This document shows positions 1-6,000 of a stretch of 7,740 nucleotides of DNA, one piece after another; positions within the stretch are counted from its first letter, which is position 1, and every line of letters begins with the position of its first letter. The notes under the pieces are model-generated. The model searched no databases and had not been told where the DNA came from. It saw only the letters and a list, made by a program, of their open reading frames with translations. A program made the position numbers and the translations under genes. This stretch comes from a bacterium (GTDB taxonomy: Bacteria > Pseudomonadota > Gammaproteobacteria > Burkholderiales > Methylophilaceae), in the NCBI GenBank assembly GCA_027310505.1, contig DAIDAS010000406.1, forward strand, positions 1 to 7,740, given 5' to 3'.

Positions 1-587
1 GAATTGCGCAAGCAGACTCCATCGTGTGGGATGGGCATAAGCTGCTGTATATGCCGGCAGCCGTGTCGGCTGTGCTGTTCCGTAACCCTGAAGACAGTTA
101 TGCCGCTTTCGCGCAGGAGGCGTCTTATTTGTTCCATGGCAACAGCGCAGAAGACGAGGCATACAACACCAGTTATCGCACGTTGGAGTGTACCAAGCGC
201 ATGATGGGTCTCAAGCTGTGGGCGGTATTTGCGCTGTATGGCACGGATAAACTGGGTGCCTTGGTCGCGCATGTGTTTGGGACTGCGCGACTGCTTGCCG
301 AAAAAGTATCCGTAGCGGCAGATTTTGAATTGCTGATGTCGCCGCAAACGAACATCGTTTGTTTCCGTTATTTGCCGCCGCACGGGTTGAGTCACGAGGC
401 ATTGAGCGCCTGTCAGGCGAACTTGCGGCGCAGGATTGTGGAAAGCGGCGCGTTTCACCTGACGCAGGCCCGCATTCATGGAAACATCTGGTTGCGGGCG
501 ACGGTGATGAACCCATTGACTACGGAGGATGACCTGGATGTGCTGCTCGCCGAGGTTCGGCGGCTTGCCGGGAGTTCATGCAACTAG
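1..587 (+). CDS. Group II pyridoxal-phosphate-dependent amino-acid decarboxylase, C-terminal part (5' end outside window)
   Basis: The reading frame is open from base 3 at the left edge to a TAG at 585-587, giving about 194 C-terminal residues. It begins just before the PLP-binding lysine motif of group II decarboxylases (ADSIVWDGHK; the Lys codon is 39-41). The family pattern follows: RTLECTKRMMGLKLWAVFAL, close to the LKLW segment of aromatic-amino-acid, diaminobutyrate and cysteine-sulfinate decarboxylases. Next come an FRYLPP segment and a C-terminal domain ending in RATVMNPLTTEDDLDVLLAE. Known family chemistry is PLP-dependent alpha-decarboxylation of an amino acid to an amine in the cytosol. 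The substrate cannot be told from this fragment, because the substrate-pocket half is missing. The GTG at 24 is not a start, since the family motif continues upstream of it. The gene converges on envZ and their ends overlap by 4 bp. Confidence 0.86.
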   Translation, partial: IAQADSIVWDGHKLLYMPAAVSAVLFRNPEDSYAAFAQEASYLFHGNSAEDEAYNTSYRTLECTKRMMGLKLWAVFALYGTDKLGALVAHVFGTARLLAEKVSVAADFELLMSPQTNIVCFRYLPPHGLSHEALSACQANLRRRIVESGAFHLTQARIHGNIWLRATVMNPLTTEDDLDVLLAEVRRLAGSSCN

Positions 588-1879
588 CAGGAAAGTGTGA
601 TGCGTACTTCCAATCCGCCTTCCGGTCGGTTCAGCAACTGCAGTGTGCTGCCATGCATTTTTGCGATGCGATCGGCGATAGCCAGCCCCAGCCCACTGCC
701 GGCCCCGCTGCCGCGGGCTTGATCGAGCCGTTCGAACGGGCGTAACAGCCGGGGCATTTCGTCTTCAGGAATCCCGGGGCCGTGATCGGTCACCGATAAA
801 AGGACTTTCCCTTGATCGGCTGCTGTGGAAATTTCTACAGGGCCCCCTCCGTAATTGAATGCGTTGTCGATGAGGTTGGCCAGCAGTCGTTGCATGGCTT
901 GGGGTCTCAGGGATATTTCAGGAAGGTTCGACAGGTTTAATTGGACCGTTTTTCCGCTGCGCTGGTAGCGCTCGGCAACGCTTCTCACCAGCGTGTTGAG
1001 GTCGCCCGGGCTGCTGCTTTCGCCTTCTATGCCGCGGATGAAGTCGAGAAACTGGCGGATGATACCGTCCATGTCTTCGATGTCCTGCACCATGCCGGTT
1101 CTGAGGTTGTCAGCTTCCGGCAGCATTTCCACGGCCAAGCGCAGCCGTGTCAGGGGGGTGCGCAGATCGTGCGAAACGCCGGCCAGCAGCAGGGTGCGTT
1201 CGGTATCCAGCCGCGCCAGTGCCTCGGTCATTTCATTGAAGGCCTGACAGACGTGCTGCAAATCCTCCACGCCATCCGTTGGCAATTTTTGTACGGCTTC
1301 GCCCTTCGCCAATTGGTCGGCCGCCTTGGTCAGCAGCCGCAGTGGGCGATTGATGCGTGCGGCGATGAAATAGGCGCCAGCCAGCGACAAGGCGAGTATC
1401 AACGCACCCCACCCCAGCCACTGCCAGGGGAACGTATGCTCGATGCGTATGTTTGGGATCACGACCCAGAATTCTTCATCGTCGATGGGTAAGCTGACCC
1501 ACAGCCCGGATATGCCGAGGTGGTTATAGGCGACCAACGTGTCATTACCGAGTGCCGCACGGATGTTGGCGGCCACGCGTTGGGCCAGGGGGTCGTCTGG
1601 CAGCGGTTCAACGACTTCAAAGAGATCGATCGGGTAAATGCGGATTCCCTCGCGTTGAGAGAGCTCCTGTAACAAAGGCAGGCGTCGGTCTTCTCGCGCG
1701 GCCAGGAGTGCCGCCTTGGTCAGGTTGACCACACTGGTCGCCTGCAGCGCGACGGTCATTGCGCGCGGCTCGCGCTCAAAATAATCAAACAGGCGGAAGG
1801 CCGCGAACTGGCCGGCAGCCAGCAGCAGCGCGATCAGCAACATCAGCCGGGCGAGCAGGGTTTGCGGTCGGAAAATCAT
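584..1879 (-). CDS. envZ: EnvZ-type membrane sensor histidine kinase
   Basis: This 431-residue protein (E. coli EnvZ has 450) is the sensor partner of OmpR. It has a first membrane segment (about 8-30), a periplasmic domain (about 31-152), a second membrane segment (about 153-174) and a HAMP domain (about 175-227). The H-box is AGVSHDLRTPLTRLRLAVEM with the phospho-accepting His at 237; it is nearly the EnvZ sequence. The ATPase domain has an N-box (NLIDN, 335-339), G1 (DHGPGIP, 365-371) and G2 (GSGLGLA, 394-400). All catalytic residues are present, so it should be an active kinase/phosphatase of OmpR. I chose the ATG at 1877-1879 because it overlaps the ompR stop as ATGA, and the protein then starts with a short basic stretch before the first membrane helix. 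The frame is open to 1945, but that would add an extension inside ompR. No clear Shine-Dalgarno precedes the start, so translational coupling to ompR is likely. The periplasmic stimulus is unknown. Confidence 0.93.
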   Translation of the reverse strand: MIFRPQTLLARLMLLIALLLAAGQFAAFRLFDYFEREPRAMTVALQATSVVNLTKAALLAAREDRRLPLLQELSQREGIRIYPIDLFEVVEPLPDDPLAQRVAANIRAALGNDTLVAYNHLGISGLWVSLPIDDEEFWVVIPNIRIEHTFPWQWLGWGALILALSLAGAYFIAARINRPLRLLTKAADQLAKGEAVQKLPTDGVEDLQHVCQAFNEMTEALARLDTERTLLLAGVSHDLRTPLTRLRLAVEMLPEADNLRTGMVQDIEDMDGIIRQFLDFIRGIEGESSSPGDLNTLVRSVAERYQRSGKTVQLNLSNLPEISLRPQAMQRLLANLIDNAFNYGGGPVEISTAADQGKVLLSVTDHGPGIPEDEMPRLLRPFERLDQARGSGAGSGLGLAIADRIAKMHGSTLQLLNRPEGGLEVRITLSC

Positions 1880-2595
1880 GCGCTGGTTGTCTGGCCGTCC
1901 GGGACAAAGACGTAGCCGAATCCCCAGACTGTCTGGATCAGGCATGGGTGTGCCGGGTCCGGTTCGATCAGTTTGCGGAGGCGCGATACCTGAACATCGA
2001 TGCTGCGGTCGAATGCGTCCAGTTCGCGTCCGCGTGCCAGCTCCATGAGCTTGTCGCGAGACAGGGGCTGGCGGGGATGCTGTACCAGTACATTGAGCAG
2101 CGCGAACTCGCCGGTCGTAAGCGGTATCGCTTCGCCGTTACGATTCAGGCTCCGTGTGGCCGGGTTGAAGCTGTATTCGCCAAAGGTGATGTTGGCCGGT
2201 TCGGCAGTCGGTGCTCCCAGTGTCGGGGCGGTCTGGCGACGCAGTACGGCACTGATCCGTGCCAGTAGTTCACGTGGGTTGAACGGTTTTGGCAGGTAAT
2301 CATCCGCTCCCATTTCCAGCCCGACGATACGATCGATTTCATCGCCGCGCGCAGTGAGCATGATGATCGGCATGGTGCTACCGCTGCCGCGTAGACGACG
2401 GCAGATGGCCAGGCCATCTTCGCCCGGCAGCATCAGGTCCAGCACCATCAGATCGAAGCGCTCGCGTGCCAGCAGGTGATCCATGCCTGCACTATCGCTC
2501 GCCGTTTGTGCCGAGTATCCCTGATCGCTCAGGTAGCGCATCAGCAAGTCGCGCAGGCGCGGGTCGTCATCTACGATCAGGATGCGTTTTTGCAT
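1876..2595 (-). CDS. ompR: OmpR two-component response regulator
   Basis: This 239-residue transcription factor has the same length as E. coli OmpR and follows it motif for motif. The receiver domain (about 3-120) has the acidic pair D9/D10, phospho-acceptor D53 in MVLDLMLPGEDGL, T81 and K103 in PKPFNPRELLARI. The C-terminal winged-helix domain (about 135-233) contains PLSRDKLMELARGRE, the recognition-helix region RSIDVQVSRLRKLIE, and ends in QTVWGFGYVFVPDG. Known function: phosphorylated by EnvZ, it binds tandem sites as a dimer and controls porin, envelope and osmo- or acid-response genes. The ATG at 2593-2595 puts the first beta strand (KRILIVDDD) at the usual place; no strong Shine-Dalgarno is visible upstream. 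It is the promoter-proximal gene of ompR-envZ and diverges from the large signalling gene across 183 bp, so it may autoregulate and act on that neighbour too (inference). Confidence 0.96.
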   Translation of the reverse strand: MQKRILIVDDDPRLRDLLMRYLSDQGYSAQTASDSAGMDHLLARERFDLMVLDLMLPGEDGLAICRRLRGSGSTMPIIMLTARGDEIDRIVGLEMGADDYLPKPFNPRELLARISAVLRRQTAPTLGAPTAEPANITFGEYSFNPATRSLNRNGEAIPLTTGEFALLNVLVQHPRQPLSRDKLMELARGRELDAFDRSIDVQVSRLRKLIEPDPAHPCLIQTVWGFGYVFVPDGQTTSA

Positions 2596-2700
2596 GGTGC
2601 TATGGTAGCAGCCGCGACGGCTTTTGATTAGCCCTTTGGCGTGCGAAAGCCTGCCAAGCCGGGGGCAAAAGCGTGCTATTACTTACTTTAAAAGTGGCTA

Positions 2701-2728
2701 TTTACATGTGTAACAATCTATGGAGAAT
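2701..2728 (+). promoter_or_regulatory. Weak sigma70-like promoter candidate for the hybrid kinase gene
   Basis: A TTTACA -35-like hexamer (2701-2706) is followed after 16 bp by GAGAAT (2723-2728), which matches 4 of 6 bases of the -10 consensus. It would give a leader of roughly 45 bases before the GTG at 2779. The -35 element lies on the inverted repeat at 2702-2713, so a bound regulator would overlap it. The match is weak and rests on eye inspection only. Confidence 0.25.
2702..2713. promoter_or_regulatory. Inverted repeat TTACA-TG-TGTAA, possible OmpR-like operator
   Basis: A perfect 5-bp inverted repeat with a 2-bp centre. Read with its flanks (TTTAC, four bases, GTAACA) it resembles the published E. 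coli OmpR box, which has TTTAC followed by GTAACA after a T-rich spacer. Here the spacing between the two AC cores is 9 bp, not the usual 10. An AT-rich ACTTACTTT stretch lies just upstream (2681-2689). Its position directly upstream of ompR makes an OmpR site plausible, but another dimeric regulator would fit as well. Confidence 0.28.
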
Positions 2729-2767
2729 AGATGCCTGTTGGGGTCGCTGCCGGGGCCCGTATCTGCT

Positions 2768-2773
2768 GAAGGA
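2768..2773 (+). promoter_or_regulatory. Shine-Dalgarno GAAGGA that fixes the GTG start at 2779
   Basis: GAAGGA lies 5 bases before the GTG at 2779-2781. An in-frame TGA at 2767-2769 overlaps it, so no earlier start exists in that frame. Together these make 2779 a well-supported start for the hybrid kinase gene despite the non-ATG codon. Confidence 0.7.
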
Positions 2774-2778
2774 TAGCT

Positions 2779-3012
2779 GTGGGCAAGGATCTGACCGACG
2801 AAATCTGGGTGAAGGCCGCCGCTGCGACAGAGCAGCCTATTGTGGTGACCGATCGCGAGATGCGTGTCGTTGGCGTCAATCAGGCCATGGAAAAATTGCT
2901 GGGTTGGCAGAGTCACGAGCTCGTCGGCGAGAAGATTTGTTCTGTCGTGGCGTGCCGCGACAATTGCGGTAATCTTCCAATCCTGAAAACTGTTGGGCCT
3001 ATGCGAGCGTAA
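2779..3012 (+). CDS. N-terminal Cys-rich PAS fragment of the hybrid kinase, separated from the body by a frameshift
   Basis: The frame starts at GTG 2779 and runs 77 codons to a TAA at 3010-3012. Residues about 11-63 form the first half of a PAS sensor domain: QPIVVTDREMRVVGVNQAME, then KLLGWQSHELVGEKIC. Three cysteines (C54, C59, C63) follow in a C-x4-C-x3-C spacing. After about residue 64 the reading (LPILKTVGPMRA) no longer looks like a PAS domain. The continuation is found one frame away from 2973, where NCWAYASVIDEG and GEFWFTPKGG complete the PAS fold. I read this as the true 5' end of the large gene, not as a separate small protein. If the shift is real in the organism, this fragment is probably non-functional. 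Confidence 0.75.
   Translation: MGKDLTDEIWVKAAAATEQPIVVTDREMRVVGVNQAMEKLLGWQSHELVGEKICSVVACRDNCGNLPILKTVGPMRA
2968..2990 (+). other. Apparent one-base deletion (frameshift site) in the hybrid kinase gene
   Basis: The upstream frame (codons beginning at 2779) and the downstream frame (codons beginning at 2973) encode consecutive halves of one PAS domain. The downstream frame has a TAA at 2970-2972 and the upstream frame has a TAA at 3010-3012, so the switch must fall between them. It is probably before the NCW codons at 2988-2996. Restoring one base near 2970 would join CRDNCG to SSNPENCWAY. No X-XXY-YYZ slippery heptamer is present. A lost base, in the genome or in the assembly, is the simplest reading. 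Confidence 0.75.
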
Positions 3013-6000
3013 TCGACGAGGGGGTGCCTTGTAGCGGCGAATTCTGGTTCACGCCCAAGGGGGGCAACCCTCCTGTCCCCGTCGACCTGAGTTACGCCCC
3101 ACTGATCGATCGGGACGCGGTGGTCGGCATCGTCGGCACCTTCAAGAACGCGACGGAGCGTAAGCTGCTCGAGGAAAACGACCGGGCCAGTGCGCGTCTT
3201 TCACGCTCGCTGCTTGCCCTGACCTGGATCGCGCTGGACCAGAATCAATCGCTGGATCAGTTGTTCCAGGCGAGTGTCGAGGAAGTCGCGTCGGCGCTCG
3301 ACGTGGAAATGACGAAAATCCTCGAGTTGCTGCCGGACGGTAATGAACTGCTGTTGCGTGCCGGCGTCGGCTGGCAACCGGGGCTGGTTGGCACCGCCAA
3401 GGTGGGCACCGGCGGCGATTCGCAGGCGGGGTATACGCTGCAGGCTGGAAAGCCGGTTCTTGTCGAGGACCTGTTCCACGAGACGCGTTTCTACGGCCCG
3501 CGCCTGCTGTTCGCCCATCAGGTCAAAAGCGGCCTCAGCGTCGTCATCGGTGCCGAGGGGCAACCATTTGGCGTACTGGGTGCGCATACTGCCAGGCAGC
3601 GCCGTTTTACGCCGGATGAAGTCGATTTCCTGTCCGGCGTAGCTAATTTGCTGGCGATGGCGGTGCAGCGCCAGCAACAGCAACAGCAGCTGGATTACAG
3701 TACAGAGGCTTTGCAACAAGCCAATGCGGAGTTGCGCGGGGAGCTCGGACAGCGTACGCAGCACGAGAAACAGTTGCAGGGATACCTTGATGCGCTGGAA
3801 AAAGCTGACCAGTTGCTTAGGGATCAGCAGTTCGCGCTGGATCAACACTCCATCGTCGCTATTACGAACCAGCGTGGCGACATCACTTACGTCAACGACA
3901 AGTTTTGCGAGATCAGCGGATACAGCCGCGAAGAGCTGATCGGAAAGAATCATCGCATCCTTAAATCGGATCACCATACGCCGGAGTTTTTTCGCGATAT
4001 GTGGGATACGATCGTCAAAGGCGGGGTGTGGCAGGCCGAAATAAAAAACCGCAACAAGCTTGGCGAATATTACTGGGTCGATACCACCATCGTGCCGTTC
4101 TTGAGTGGCAGGGGCAAGCCCTACCAGTATGTCGCGATTCGTACCGATATCACCCAGCGCAAGCGGGATGAGGAGGAACTGGCGCACGCAAGGGATGCCG
4201 CGCTGGAGGCCTCGCGCATGAAGTCGGAATTTCTCGCCACCATGAGCCATGAAATTCGCACGCCCATGAACGGCGTGCTGGGCATGGTGGAACTGCTGCT
4301 TGATTCACCCCTTAACCAGCAGCAGCGCCAGCAGGCGCACACCATCCTCGATTCGGCCAACTCATTACTGCACATCATCAACGACATTCTCGATTTTTCC
4401 AAGATCGAGGCCGGGCGCCTGTCTATCGATGACGAGGATTTTGCCCTGGCTGACGTGGTTGAGAGCGTTGCCGATCTTTTGGCGCCCAAGGCGCGTCAAA
4501 AGCGTCTTTCACTGATGACGCGCATTGATACGGCTGTGCCGGATATGCTGCGCGGAGATTCTGGCCGTTTGCGGCAGATACTGCTTAACCTTGCAGGCAA
4601 TGCGCTCAAATTTACCCATAGCGGCGAGATACTGGTCGATGTTGCAGTCGACACGGCGCATGATTCGACAACCATGTTGCGTTTCAGCGTCATGGATTCC
4701 GGCATCGGCATCCCGTCGGAAAAGGCTGCGCAACTGTTTCGGCCTTTCACGCAGGCCGACAGTTCGACTACCCGGCGCTATGGCGGAACAGGTCTGGGGC
4801 TTGCGATCTGCAAGCATCTGGTGGAACTGATGGGGGGCGAGATCGGGCTGGATAGCACTGAGGGTGCCGGATCTACATTCTGGTTTACGCTCCCGATGAA
4901 AGATGCCGTTTCTGCCGGCACCCGGATGATGCGGCCGACCGGTACCGAGCTGACGGGTGCGTGCGTGTTGGTGGTGGACGATAGCCAGGCCAACTGTGAT
5001 GTGATGCAATATTACCTGCAGGCATGGGGTGCCGAATGTGTACTGGCGCGTAGCGCGGTTGAAGCCTTGGCACACTTGTGTGAAGCCGCCGATCAGGCCA
5101 GACCCTTTGATCTGGTCCTGATCGATCTGGCTATGCCCGAGATGGATGGATTTACCCTTGCACAGAAGATACAGGGCGATCAGCGGTTGGCGCAGAATCG
5201 CCTGGTGATGATGACCGCTTCTGATGAAATCGGCAAAGGCAGCAAGGCGCTGAGATTGGGCTTCCGGGCCTACTTCAACAAGCCGGTGCGACGAGCGCAT
5301 CTGTTCGAAGGATTATGCCGCGTATTGCGTGGCGATGCGCCCATGCTGCCCGCGTCCGAGCTCGAAGCCGTTCTGGTGACGGAGCCTGTCGACGAGGTCG
5401 GTGACGACCAGGTATTGCGGCCCGGTATCAAGCCGGTACTGTTGGTGGAAGATAACCCGGTCAACCAGGATGTGGCGCTGCGGCAGTTGAAACGCCTAGG
5501 CTATCTGGTGCGGCTGGCTGGCAACGGTCGCGAGGCACTGGAGATAGTGCAGCAAGAAGATTTTGCCATGGTGCTGATGGATTGCCAGATGCCCGAGATG
5601 GATGGCTACGAATCCACCGCCAGAATCCGTGAGTGGGAACAGAAGCAGGGCCGGGCGCGCATGGTGATTGTTGCCATGACCGCCAACGCAGTCCAGGGCG
5701 ACAGCGAGCAATGCCTGGCAGCGGGGATGGACGACTACCTATCCAAGCCCGTGCCCATCGAGCAGTTGCAACAAATGCTTGCCAAGTGGCAGGTTCAGCC
5801 TGGGTTGCTCAGATCCAATGCCCGCGTGGCAGAGGTCAAGGGCAGTGTCGACGGCAAGGTGCTGGACAAATTGCGTGAAGAAATCGGGGAGTTCGTCGGG
5901 GAAATCGTCGATACCTATCTGAGCAGCACTCCGGCCTTGCTGGACAGTCTGGCGCGCGCATTTGCCGCCCGCGATTTCGATGAAGTGCGCATCTTTGCAC

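Larger units (their letters stand above)
2596..2778. promoter_or_regulatory. Divergent intergenic regulatory region between ompR and the large hybrid kinase gene
   Basis: This is the only non-coding stretch of note in the window. It must hold the promoters of ompR (leftward) and of the large hybrid gene (rightward). The part from about 2675 to 2730 is clearly AT-richer than its surroundings. It contains the short palindrome ACTTT-A-AAAGT (2685-2695) and the inverted repeat TTACA-TG-TGTAA (2702-2713). For ompR a weak TTGGCA -35 candidate lies on the minus strand (complement of 2652-2657), but its best -10 (GCTAAT) sits at a poor 19-bp spacing. No convincing terminator or riboswitch is seen. 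Confidence 0.6.

Noticed and set aside
561..585. Short hairpins (CGGC-TT-GCCG; AGTT-CATGC-AACT) near the convergent stops
   Set aside because: Stems are only 4 bp and no U-tract follows on either strand, so they are not credible terminators.
941..1492. Plus-strand open frame inside envZ, and a similar one at 1759-2268 across envZ and ompR
   Set aside because: Both lie opposite conserved kinase and OmpR motifs and have no domain-like sequence of their own.
1880..1945. Upstream extension of envZ by 22 codons to an ATG at 1945
   Set aside because: It would lie wholly inside ompR and put a Pro/Arg-rich tail before the first membrane helix. The ATGA overlap at 1876-1879 is the usual ompR-envZ arrangement.
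2673..2972. Plus-strand frame with ATG at 2673 that runs through the PAS start in the wrong phase
   Set aside because: Its product is Arg/Cys-rich without family features. The frame from GTG 2779 encodes PAS sequence over the same bases and has a proper Shine-Dalgarno.
2940..3012. Programmed -1 ribosomal frameshift in the PAS region
   Set aside because: No X-XXY-YYZ slippery heptamer is found in the right phase, and no clear downstream hairpin is seen by eye.
3201..4250. Long minus-strand open frame of 349 codons opposite the GAF and PAS2 region
   Set aside because: It is the mirror of a strongly supported plus-strand coding frame. Its translation shows no family motif.
4509..5300. Minus-strand open frame of 263 codons opposite HATPase and REC1
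   Set aside because: The plus strand encodes clear N, G1, G2 and receiver motifs here. The antisense product is not recognisable.
5133..5605. A 17-bp direct repeat (5133-5149 and 5589-5605)
   Set aside because: It encodes the conserved MPEMDG motif of REC1 and REC2. Flanking sequence differs, so it is motif conservation and not a mobile or recombination repeat.
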